A stretch of DNA of 12,246 nucleotides from JANWHF01 sp036276235 (GTDB lineage: Bacteria > Planctomycetota > Phycisphaerae > Tepidisphaerales > Tepidisphaeraceae), in assembly GCA_036276235.1 (NCBI GenBank), contig DATBDZ010000422.1, positions 1 through 12,246 on the forward strand. Reading direction: 5' to 3'. The position numbers were made by a program, and so were the translations under genes. Shown here piece after piece: positions 6,345 through 11,973 of the stretch (positions within the stretch are counted from its first letter, which is position 1; the number at the start of each line of letters is the position of its first letter). A model generated the notes under the pieces. It did no database searches, was not told where the DNA came from, and saw nothing but the letters and a program-made list of their open reading frames with translations.

Positions 6345-7298
6345 TTACTTTGGCGCGAGCGCCTCCGACTTTGCGGTATTGATCGCTTCCATTGTCGCGA
6401 CGCTCTCCACCGGCAGTCGCCGGTTGATCCGCTTGGCCAGGCCCGCAAGCGTTCGCCCGGGGGCCAGCTCGACAAACCGCGCGCCTTCATCGGCCACCAG
6501 CGTCCGCATCGTCCGTTCCCATTGCACCGGCCAAACAATCTGCTCGACCAGCCGCCGTTTGATCGACTGCACATCCCCGTGCGGCTGCGCCGTCACATTC
6601 GAATACACCGGCTTGGCGGGCAGATTGAACTTCACTTTCTCCAGCTCAGCCGCCATGCGATCGGCGGCAGGCTGCATCAGCGGGCTATGAAACGCGCCGG
6701 CGACCTTCAGCGCCGTCGCTTTCATGCCGCTGGCTTCAGCACCGGCCAATGCCCGTTCGCAAGCGCCCTTCGATCCGCTGATCACGATCTGCCCCGGCGC
6801 ATTCAGGTTCGCAGCGACAAGCACTTCACCCTGCGCCGATTCGCGGCAAAGTTTTTCCACCGCGGCTTCATCCGCGCCAAGTATCGCTACCATGCTGCTG
6901 GGCGAAGCGACTGCCGCCTCCTGCATGTAACGCCCTCGGGCGGCTACCAGCTTCAAACCTTCCTCAAAACCAAATGTGCCCGCCAGATGCAACGCCGTGT
7001 ATTCACCCAGGCTCAAGCCGGCGAATGCCGTGATCCCCGCCGGATCAATTAACCCCGCATCGCGTGCCGCATGAAAGCTGGCGACGCTGGCCGCGAAGAT
7101 CGCCGGCTGGCTGATATCAGTCTGGTTTAATCGCTCTTCGGGGCCGCTAAAGCAAAGCGACGACAGATCAAACCCTAGCACGCGATTAGCCGATTCAAAG
7201 ACCGCCCGCGCCGCCGGCGCGGCTTCGAAAAGGTCCTTCCCCATGCCAACCGCCTGCGCGCCTTGGCCGGGGCAGAGAATGTAGGTGTTGGTTGCCAT
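6345..7298 (-). CDS. fabD: Malonyl-CoA:acyl carrier protein transacylase
   Basis: A 317-aa enzyme that transfers malonyl from CoA to ACP, supplying extender units for FabH and FabF. Seen are the N-terminal PGQGAQAVGMG, nucleophile Ser96 in GLSLGEYTAL, Arg121 in AARGRYMQ, and catalytic His204 in AGAFHSPLM. The ATG at 7298 gives the standard start (MATNTYILCPGQGAQ); a longer reading frame to 7391 translates only the intergenic repeat. No Shine-Dalgarno sequence precedes the ATG (the upstream bases are CTTCTTCCCCAATT), and a heptamer-array hairpin ends 12 nt upstream. Translation may therefore be coupled to fabH or use an SD-independent route. Confidence 0.97.
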   Translation of the reverse strand: MATNTYILCPGQGAQAVGMGKDLFEAAPAARAVFESANRVLGFDLSSLCFSGPEERLNQTDISQPAIFAASVASFHAARDAGLIDPAGITAFAGLSLGEYTALHLAGTFGFEEGLKLVAARGRYMQEAAVASPSSMVAILGADEAAVEKLCRESAQGEVLVAANLNAPGQIVISGSKGACERALAGAEASGMKATALKVAGAFHSPLMQPAADRMAAELEKVKFNLPAKPVYSNVTAQPHGDVQSIKRRLVEQIVWPVQWERTMRTLVADEGARFVELAPGRTLAGLAKRINRRLPVESVATMEAINTAKSEALAPK

Positions 7299-7310
7299 AA
7301 TTGGGGAAGA

Positions 7311-7407
7311 AGTTGCCAGTTGCCAGTTGCCAGTTGTCAGTTGCCAGTGAAAGCCAATGCATTTGCATTCGTACCTACTGGAAACTGACAACTGGCAACT
7401 GGCAACT
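7311..7407. repeat. Inverted heptamer-array element (AGTTGCC/TGGCAAC family), fabH-fabD gap
   Basis: Five AGTTGCC-type units run from 7311 to about 7348, and facing units run from 7377 to 7407. Positions 7318-7348 and 7377-7407 are complementary at 30 of 31 positions, and a variant AGTTGTC unit occurs at the mirrored place in both arms. The loop is 28 nt. The element lies between the fabH stop and the fabD start and belongs to the same family as 8404-8512. Confidence 0.92.
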
Positions 7408-7412
7408 ATTTC

Positions 7413-8399
7413 TCACATTCTTACCACCGCATTCGCCCACGTCAGCCCCGCACCGAACGCCACCAGAATAATCACATCCCCGCGCTCGATCTTTCCCGCT
7501 CGCACCGCTTCATCCAGCGCAATGGGGATCGAGGCGGCTGAGGTGTTGCCGTACTTGTCGATGTTGACGAATACCTTATCCATCGTGAAACCGAGCTTGC
7601 TCATCGCCGAGTCGATGATCCGCTGATTCACCTGGTGCGGCACGATCAGCTTGATATCCTCCGGCTTCAGCTCGCATTTTCGCATCGCGTCTTCGATCAA
7701 TTCTTCGAAGCGCTGGACGGCGAATTTGTACACTTCGCGGCCCTTGATCTTCATGTACTGATTGCGGTCGGCGAGCAACGCCTCCTCGATCGGGAAGCGG
7801 CTGCCGGGCTTGCAGCAGAGCATCTCCCAGCCATGCCCGTCGGCATGGAGGCTGGTGTAGACGACGCCGCGACTCATGTCGGTGCTGCGCTGCAGGATGA
7901 CGGCTCCCGCGCCGTCGCCGAAGAGGATGCAGCTTGATCGATCTGTGTAATCGGTGATGCGGCTGAGCGTCTCCGCGCCCAGCACGAGCACGTTGCGATA
8001 GCGCCCGGTCTTCACGAAATTCGCCGCGGCCTCGAGAGTGTAAATAAATCCGCTGCAGGCGGCGGCGATGTCAAAGGCGGGCGTTGAGGTTAATCCGAGC
8101 GACGCCCCGACAAAGCACGCGGTCGAAGGGAAAACCATCTCGCCGGAGATCGTGCCGCAAACAACCAAATCCAAATCCGAAGGCTGCAGCTCGGCGGCGG
8201 CCAGCGCCTTGCGTGCCGCGGCGGTGGCGAGCGTCGCCGTCGATTCCCCCGCCGACACGATCCGCCGTTCCTTGATCCCGGTCCGCTGCACGATCCATTC
8301 GTCGTTGGTATCAACGAGCTTGGACAGATCCTCATTGGTCAGGCGCTTCTCAGGCACCTGGCTGCCGGTCCCCACGATGATGGCGGAATAGTCGGGCAT
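7413..8399 (-). CDS. fabH: 3-oxoacyl-[acyl-carrier-protein] synthase III
   Basis: A 328-aa KAS III that starts chain synthesis by condensing an acyl-CoA primer with malonyl-ACP. The catalytic triad is Cys115 (AAACSGF), His255 (VPHQVNQRI) and Asn285 (DKYGNTSAAS). The C-terminal GAGLTWANAVVRM is the family signature. The ATG at 8399 gives the normal N-terminus (MPDYSAIIVGTGSQVPEKRLTN in two parts: MPDYSAIIVG, TGSQVPEKRL); the frame upstream to 8495 is repeat-derived and is not part of the protein. There is no recognisable Shine-Dalgarno site: the ATG sits 4-5 nt after the last repeat unit. Primer preference (acetyl versus branched) cannot be told from sequence alone. Confidence 0.96.
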   Translation of the reverse strand: MPDYSAIIVGTGSQVPEKRLTNEDLSKLVDTNDEWIVQRTGIKERRIVSAGESTATLATAAARKALAAAELQPSDLDLVVCGTISGEMVFPSTACFVGASLGLTSTPAFDIAAACSGFIYTLEAAANFVKTGRYRNVLVLGAETLSRITDYTDRSSCILFGDGAGAVILQRSTDMSRGVVYTSLHADGHGWEMLCCKPGSRFPIEEALLADRNQYMKIKGREVYKFAVQRFEELIEDAMRKCELKPEDIKLIVPHQVNQRIIDSAMSKLGFTMDKVFVNIDKYGNTSAASIPIALDEAVRAGKIERGDVIILVAFGAGLTWANAVVRM

Positions 8400-8403
8400 A
8401 AAT

Positions 8404-8512
8404 AAGTTGCCAGTTCTCAGTTGCCAGTTGCCAGTGAAGAGCAGGCAAGTGCGCCGGTCGCTCGCTGTCCCGGTGCCTTTACTGGCAACTGACAACTGGC
8501 AACTGGCAACTT
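8404..8512. repeat. Inverted heptamer-array element (AGTTGCC/TGGCAAC family), plsX-fabH gap
   Basis: The left arm 8404-8435 has AGTTGCC, AGTTCTC, AGTTGCC and AGTTGCC units. The right arm 8481-8512 has the facing TGGCAAC/TGACAAC units. The arms match at 29 of 32 positions. The 45-nt loop is unrelated to that at 7349-7376 apart from the bases next to the arms. It nearly fills the 120-nt gap, ending only 4 nt from the fabH ATG. Confidence 0.92.
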
Positions 8513-8519
8513 CCTCAAC

Positions 8520-9539
8520 TCATTCTTCATCCCCACCAGGAATACTGGCGGCGATCTGCTTTACAATCTTCTCGTTTACGCCGCTGGAGTTCAATTGTTT
8601 GCCTACACGAATTGCGTTGCGGATGGCGCGGGAGTCTGAGCGGCCGTGGCAGATCAGGCAGTAGCCGCCTACTCCTAGCAGCGGCGCGCCGCCGTATTCC
8701 TGCCAATCGTGTGCATGCTGAATCTTGCGGAGGATCGGCTTGGCCTGTTCCAGAAGCTGCGGCTGCTGCTCCATTTCACTGACGATCTGATGAAAAAGCC
8801 CTTCAGATAGGCCCTCGGTGAACTTGATGATCGTGTTGCCGACGAATCCATCGCACACGACGACATCGACGATCCCCTTAAATAGATCGCGTCCTTCGAC
8901 ATTGCCGATGAAATTAATCTGCGGCTCATCGCGCAAAAGCTTGCGGGCGTCCTTCACCATCGTCGTGCCCTTGGCGTCTTCCTCGCCGATGGAGAGCAGC
9001 CCGACGCGCGGCTTCTCGACGCCGCATGCCGCCTGGGCGTACGCGCCGGCCATGATTCCATATTGATGCAGATGGTGCGGCTTGGGCGTGATGTTGGCCC
9101 CGACATCGCAGATCACCACCGGCCCGTGCCAGGTCGGCAGGATGACCGCGATCCCCGGCCGCGCAACGCCAGGCAGCGTTCGCATGCGAAGCTGCGCCGC
9201 GGCGACGCACGCGCCGGTATTGCCGGCGGAGATCACCACATCCGCTTCCCCCTTCGCCGCCATCTTGCACATCACGGAGATCGAGCTGTCCGGCTTGTTG
9301 CGGATCGCCTCGACCGGCGGATCATCCATCGCAACAACTTGCGTGGTCGCCACCGGCTTGTAATGGGCTTTGAGTTCGGCGCTCAATCCGCTGGCGGCAA
9401 GGCCTTCGCGGATGACCTGCTCGTTGCCGATCAGCAGGACAACATCTTCCGGACCAAGCAGGGGCGCGGCTTCCCAACAGCCTTTGAGGATGGCTCCCGG
9501 GGCTTTGTCACCCCCCATCACATCCACCGCAGCGCGCAC
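8520..9539 (-). CDS. plsX: Phosphate acyltransferase PlsX
   Basis: A 339-aa peripheral membrane enzyme converting acyl-ACP and phosphate to acyl-phosphate, the donor used by PlsY in phosphatidic-acid synthesis. The N-terminus VDVMGGDKAPGAILKG and internal motifs SAGNTGACVAAAQ, GVARPGIAV, GANITPKPHHLHQYG and VCDGFVGNTIIK are family hallmarks. The start codon is GTG at 9539, supported by AGGGAGG about 6 nt upstream. It follows rpmF by 30 nt and precedes fabH, linking phospholipid and fatty-acid synthesis in the same transcript. The gene is complete and of usual length. Confidence 0.97.
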   Translation of the reverse strand: MRAAVDVMGGDKAPGAILKGCWEAAPLLGPEDVVLLIGNEQVIREGLAASGLSAELKAHYKPVATTQVVAMDDPPVEAIRNKPDSSISVMCKMAAKGEADVVISAGNTGACVAAAQLRMRTLPGVARPGIAVILPTWHGPVVICDVGANITPKPHHLHQYGIMAGAYAQAACGVEKPRVGLLSIGEEDAKGTTMVKDARKLLRDEPQINFIGNVEGRDLFKGIVDVVVCDGFVGNTIIKFTEGLSEGLFHQIVSEMEQQPQLLEQAKPILRKIQHAHDWQEYGGAPLLGVGGYCLICHGRSDSRAIRNAIRVGKQLNSSGVNEKIVKQIAASIPGGDEE

Positions 9540-9569
9540 GACGATCCTCCCTGGGCTCGGACCGCCGGA

Positions 9570-9755
9570 CTATGCCGACTCGCTCTCCATCTGCAGTGCG
9601 AGCTTCGGATTAACGTATCCGCAATTATCGCAGGCACAGTGGGGAAGCTTGGCGCTGCCGCATTGCGGGCAACGGACATAATGGATGGGCTTGAGCGCCT
9701 GATGCGCGCGACGTTTGCGCTTTCGGGCCTTACTATGCTTTTGAACCGGGAGCAT
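9570..9755 (-). CDS. rpmF: 50S ribosomal protein L32
   Basis: A 61-aa basic ribosomal protein of the large subunit. The N-terminal PVQKHSKARKRKRRAH and the zinc-ribbon cysteines Cys29-x2-Cys32 and Cys42-x2-Cys45 (CPQC, CDNC) are typical of the zinc-binding C+ form of L32. The ATG at 9755 has AGGAG about 9 nt upstream. It is the first gene of the operon, 30 nt before plsX, the ancient rpmF-plsX arrangement that links ribosome and membrane synthesis. The promoter candidate lies about 130 nt upstream. Confidence 0.97.
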   Translation of the reverse strand: MLPVQKHSKARKRKRRAHQALKPIHYVRCPQCGSAKLPHCACDNCGYVNPKLALQMESESA

Positions 9756-9851
9756 GAGTGCAAACTCCTGTATGCCAGAGGCTTAACTACGTTGAACGAG
9801 CCACCTACAGGCGGCTTTCTCACGCCCTCGGCACACTCGACAAAACACCAA

Positions 9852-9871
9852 CGGCGGGCCAACGCCCGCCG
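9852..9871. repeat. GC hairpin in the rpmF leader
   Basis: CGGCGGGC (9852-9859) and GCCCGCCG (9864-9871) form a perfect 8-bp stem with a CAAC loop. On the minus strand it starts about 11 nt after the predicted transcription start and is followed a few bases later by GTTTTG. It could stabilise the transcript 5' end or act as a weak attenuator. No ligand-binding fold or leader peptide is recognised in the leader (9756-9882). Confidence 0.6.
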
Positions 9872-9888
9872 GCCAGGGAAAGAGCGGT

Positions 9889-9917
9889 ACGTTAGAGAGC
9901 GTTGGCTGTTCTGTCAA
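9889..9917 (-). promoter_or_regulatory. Candidate promoter of the rpmF-plsX-fab operon
   Basis: On the minus strand a perfect -35 TTGACA (9917-9912) is followed after 17 nt by TAACGT (9894-9889), a moderate -10 box. Predicted transcription starts near 9882, giving a leader of about 125 nt before rpmF. This is the best promoter match in the window and lies just where the operon should begin. Confidence 0.65.
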
Positions 9918-9928
9918 GGAATGGGGAT

Positions 9929-9984
9929 GGACGGAGGGACGGAGGGACGGAGGCACGAAGGCACGAAGGGAGGGAAGGACAGAA
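9929..9984. repeat. Octamer array, left arm of a large facing pair
   Basis: Seven consecutive 8-nt units: GGACGGAG three times, GCACGAAG twice, then GGAGGGAA and GGACAGAA. The period is 8 rather than 7. The complementary unit set occurs in opposite orientation at 10363-10394. The left edge is 11 bases upstream of the rpmF -35 box. Confidence 0.85.
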
Positions 9985-10090
9985 AGGTGATACGAGGTTA
10001 CGAAGGTGCCCCTCGTATGAGGAGCCCCGCGTAGCGGTCGGACCAGAGGTCCACCTCTCCCACATCGCATCCCAGCGGTCACTGCCCAAC

Positions 10091-10127
10091 CTGAAACCCG
10101 AAACCCGAAACCTGAAACCCGAAACTG
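10091..10127. repeat. Single-arm heptamer array (CYGAAAC units)
   Basis: Five tandem 7-nt units, CTGAAAC, CCGAAAC, CCGAAAC, CTGAAAC, CCGAAAC, followed by TG. No facing complementary array is present nearby. It lies inside the region bounded by the octamer arrays. Confidence 0.85.
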
Positions 10128-10149
10128 ATCATGATACAAATGTTACACG

Positions 10150-10170
10150 CGCGCCTGTGTCACAGGCGCG
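10150..10170. repeat. 21-bp near-perfect palindrome
   Basis: CGCGCCTGTG, one T, then CACAGGCGCG: 10 bp of perfect symmetry with a single central base. This is long enough to be a binding site for a dimeric regulator or a cruciform/hairpin element. No divergent genes flank it closely, so an operator role is not supported by context. Confidence 0.6.
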
Positions 10171-10222
10171 ATGCTGATCGCGTAACCAATGACGATAAGC
10201 AAACTTATGTCGTGAACGCGCG

Positions 10223-10247
10223 TGTTACACCACCGAAGGGTGTAACA
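10223..10247. repeat. TGTTACACC inverted repeat
   Basis: TGTTACACC (10223-10231) and GGTGTAACA (10239-10247) form a perfect 9-bp inverted repeat with a 7-nt spacer. The word TGTTACAC also occurs singly at 10141-10148, directly before the 21-bp palindrome. Confidence 0.55.
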
Positions 10248-10362
10248 TCGTCCCAGCGGTGCGTCCCCAACACCCAGATGGACGCGCTGCGCCCTGCTCC
10301 TGTTACGCTTGCCCCGACCAGCATCCCGCATGCAGCGTTCGGCATCCTCACCTCTACTTTCC

Positions 10363-10398
10363 CCTTCGTGCCTGCGTCTCTTCGTCGCTCCGTCCCTT
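10363..10398. repeat. Octamer array, right arm of a large facing pair
   Basis: Four 8-nt units, CCTTCGTG, CCTGCGTC, TCTTCGTC and GCTCCGTC, then CCTT. Reverse complemented, they reproduce the GGACGGAG and GCACGAAG units of 9929-9984 in compatible order, so the two arrays face each other across about 380 nt. Confidence 0.75.
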
Positions 10399-10702
10399 AA
10401 AAACTCGAAAGTGTCGCATTTGTCGCATAAACTGACAAAAGCCATTAATCATAAAATACTATAATTAAACAACTTACAATTATATAAATCGGCTCCGATG
10501 ATGCGACACTCTGCCTATGTTAACGCGCCAGTCGCGAGGGCTGATGCACGGGTCCCATGCAAAGTCGCCAAGGCGGAAGGCTCAAATTCATTTGATTGCC
10601 AAAGAACGACGATTCAACAACCAAACGCTCGAACGGTCGATTTGATGTCGCAAAAATAAACATTTTGTTTGGGTAAGTTATGGGTAGTGGGTCAGTCTGA
10701 AA
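10399..10702. other. AT-rich intergenic island with repeated TGTCGCA words
   Basis: Base composition drops sharply to AT-rich from about 10396 to 10495. The word TGTCGCA appears at 10412-10418, 10421-10427 and 10646-10652, and inverted at 10502-10508; GTGTCGCAT (10411-10419) and ATGCGACAC (10501-10509) are a perfect 9-bp inverted pair. An AT-rich hairpin followed by ATTTTT on the minus strand (about 10652-10670) could weakly terminate the gene at 10703-11005. No gene, tRNA or known RNA is recognised. Confidence 0.45.
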
Positions 10703-11005
10703 TTATTTTCTGACAACTGGCCGATCTTGCTTCTTTGCGCGGTCGATCACGAACCTATGCCGTATAGCGCCACCGATAAATACAAACAACGATCCCACTG
10801 TTAGCAACGTGCACCAGCGGAAAAACGCCCAGGATGTTCTGCCCGCCATGGCCCCCAGAAGGGAGCAGACGTATACGCACCACAATGCAAGGAACGCGAA
10901 GTAGACACGCTTAAGCCATCGCGGTGCTGGTGGTGTTGGTGGAGAAGGATTGAGCATACCGCGCAGTTTACCCGAGTAACGCCGCCAATTCTTCGGTTTC
11001 TCCAC
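10703..11005 (-). CDS. Small membrane protein with two predicted helices, unknown function
   Basis: A 100-aa hypothetical protein that I do not recognise. A basic N-terminus and a proline-rich stretch (residues 19-28, NPSPPTPPAP) precede two hydrophobic segments, about 33-54 (rich in Trp, Tyr, Cys) and 61-81, then a basic tail ending DRPVVRK. This arrangement is much more protein-like than chance translation. The GTG at 11005 follows the transposase-remnant stop by two bases; an in-frame ATG at 10957 would give 84 aa and keep both helices. Neither has a strong Shine-Dalgarno site. Tight spacing to the remnant may mean co-insertion or simply deletion-driven fusion of neighbours. Confidence 0.5.
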   Translation of the reverse strand: MEKPKNWRRYSGKLRGMLNPSPPTPPAPRWLKRVYFAFLALWCVYVCSLLGAMAGRTSWAFFRWCTLLTVGSLFVFIGGAIRHRFVIDRAKKQDRPVVRK

Positions 11006-11007
11006 CG

Positions 11008-11400
11008 TTAGTCTTCTTTTGCTTTATACGGGCCGCGCTTCATCGAGCCGCCCTCAATCAGCTTTTGCTCTGAATATTCCAAAAGGTCGGCAAGGTCCGA
11101 CAGTTCCCACGCGCGATCAGTCAACCCGGCTTCCATCGCTGGCGTGACGCGCAACGTCTGGTGAACACGGCAGAAGTTGTAGTGCATGAAGTGCAGGGCA
11201 ATCTTAGCGCCGCAGAAGCTCCAAATCTCATCGACTTGAACGCGCTGGGTTCTCAGGTTCACGACGTACTTATCGTGCGCCGCTTGGCAGACAGCGCCGA
11301 TATCGGCCAGCAACTTGACCACGGTGTTCTTGGAAATGCCAGTCATGCGGACGGTGGCGCGAATCGAGCAACCCTCGACAAGAGCGGCCGCGCGATAGTG
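11008..11400 (-). pseudogene. Internally deleted DDE-type transposase remnant (IS1-like/InsB-type family)
   Basis: The frame begins with family-like sequence with no start codon, EGCSIRATVRMTGISKNTVVKLLADIG (split: EGCSIRATVR, MTGISKNTVV, KLLADIG), the helix-turn-helix part of a transposase family often annotated as IS1-like. It continues to VQVDEIWSFCGAK, which contains the first catalytic Asp, then jumps directly to ALHFMHYNFCRVHQTLRVTPAM, the C-terminal end, and finishes MKRGPYKAKED. As I recall the family, well over 100 residues normally lie between these blocks, including the remaining catalytic acids. The frame stays open to 11451 with no ATG, GTG or TTG before the ATG at 11346. The protein is therefore non-functional, though 112 aa from that ATG remain open. 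Family assignment is from memory. Confidence 0.82.
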
Positions 11401-11502
11401 TCGCCGACCACGCGGGCGGCGGCTTGGCTTTCGTCTTCCGGGGGCTTGGCTTTAATGGGGGCATTGTGACGCGCTGGGGCCGAAGCGGGTAAGATTAAGA
11501 CG

Positions 11503-11652
11503 ATGCAGGAGCAGGAGCCGCTCGACTACGGAACGAAGCCACGGGGACATGGCGCGGAAATGGCCATGTTGTTGGCATACTTCACGGCAATCATCTTCAT
11601 TATTCTTGCGGTGATGTGTGGCGTGTTGTGGTTGATGGATCGTCGCTCGTGA
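11503..11652 (+). CDS. Small single-helix membrane protein, 49 aa
   Basis: A short plus-strand frame, MQEQEPLDYGTKPRGHGAEM followed by a hydrophobic helix (residues 20-45, MLLAYFTAIIFIILAVM core) and a charged end, MDRRS. The polar, proline/glycine-containing head, one uninterrupted helix and an Asp-Arg-Arg stop-transfer end look like a genuine small inner-membrane protein; chance frames rarely give this. No strong Shine-Dalgarno precedes the ATG (GGGTAAGATTAAGACG). The function is unknown. It lies alone on the plus strand between the transposase remnant and the LEPR-x-LL gene. Confidence 0.6.
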   Translation: MQEQEPLDYGTKPRGHGAEMAMLLAYFTAIIFIILAVMCGVLWLMDRRS

Positions 11653-11656
11653 CAAC

Positions 11657-11686
11657 TTGATGGGGCGGGAAAATCGAAGGTATACT
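11657..11686 (+). promoter_or_regulatory. Candidate sigma70-type promoter
   Basis: TTGATG (11657-11662), an 18-nt spacer, then TATACT (11681-11686). Transcription would begin near 11693, leaving a leader of about 280 nt before the ATG at 11974. A closer alternative for that gene is the TACAAT at 11937-11942, which lacks a good -35 box. Confidence 0.4.
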
Positions 11687-11734
11687 CACTACCAAGTTGC
11701 GCCGTCCCCGGCGTCACCGCACAAGTCATGACCA

Positions 11735-11754
11735 CGGCGAAAATTTTTTCGCCG
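11735..11754. repeat. 20-nt palindrome with AT centre
   Basis: CGGCGAAAA (11735-11743), TT, then TTTTCGCCG (11746-11754): a perfect 9-bp stem with a 2-nt centre. It has the GC-base plus A/T-arm form of a bidirectional terminator, but no separate T-tract follows. It might end the small gene at 11503-11652 or be an operator. Confidence 0.45.
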
Positions 11755-11973
11755 CGCTCGCGGAGCCGCTCTTGCCGCCCTCGCCGCAGTTGCCCGGTTT
11801 GCCGCACACACGTCTCCTTTGCGCGTCGCGGCAATCAAACGAGTCCACCCCACGCCGAGCTCGCCGGCCCACGTATTCCTGCTACCGATCCCATCCATAG
11901 CAGGATTTATTGCTATCCAACGCATCGCTTCCGAACTACAATGCAACTTTACCTTCCAAGGGAGAAATCATTT

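Larger units (their letters stand above)
9985..10362. other. Gene-free mosaic of palindromes between two octamer arrays
   Basis: No credible coding frame is seen here. It contains inverted repeats ATACGAGG/CCTCGTAT (9990-9997 and 10011-10018), GGACC-aga-GGTCC (10040-10052), CGCGCCTGTG-t-CACAGGCGCG (10150-10170) and TGTTACACC/GGTGTAACA (10223-10231 and 10239-10247), plus a heptamer array (10091-10127). The open frames that cross it are low-complexity and translate repeats. Confidence 0.6.
11653..11973. other. Intergenic region upstream of the LEPR-x-LL gene
   Basis: A 321-bp stretch without a credible gene on either strand. It holds a plus-strand promoter candidate (11657-11686), an inverted pair CAACTTG/CAAGTTG (11653-11659 and 11693-11699), a strong palindrome (11735-11754), an ATAGCA/TGCTAT pair (11897-11902 and 11911-11916), a TACAAT -10-like box (11937-11942) and a Shine-Dalgarno AGGGAG (11959-11964) for the following gene. 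Confidence 0.5.

Noticed and set aside
7299..7391. N-terminal extension of FabD to 7391
   Set aside because: The added residues (such as NWQLTTGNWQLATSS) are only translated AGTTGCC repeat units; FabD normally begins at MATNTYILCPGQGAQ.
8400..8495. N-terminal extension of FabH to 8495
   Set aside because: The extension reads through the heptamer element; the family N-terminus starts at the ATG at 8399.
9063..10034. Long plus-strand open frame of 323 codons
   Set aside because: It is antisense to plsX and rpmF, which are unambiguous, and continues into repeat sequence.
9929..10398. CRISPR array
   Set aside because: Units are 7-8 nt tandem words without spacers or 25-40-nt repeats, and no cas genes are near.
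9783..10445. Minus-strand open frames 9783-10139 and 10143-10445
   Set aside because: Both are low-complexity translations of octamer and heptamer arrays and palindromes, with no domain-like or protein-like composition.
10500..10640. Possible tRNA or att site in the sequence after the AT-rich island
   Set aside because: No T-loop consensus with a matching acceptor stem, and no integrase nearby.
11689..11946. Minus-strand open frame of 85 codons
   Set aside because: Alanine/arginine-rich translation of a GC-rich non-coding region with no ribosome-binding site or recognisable pattern.
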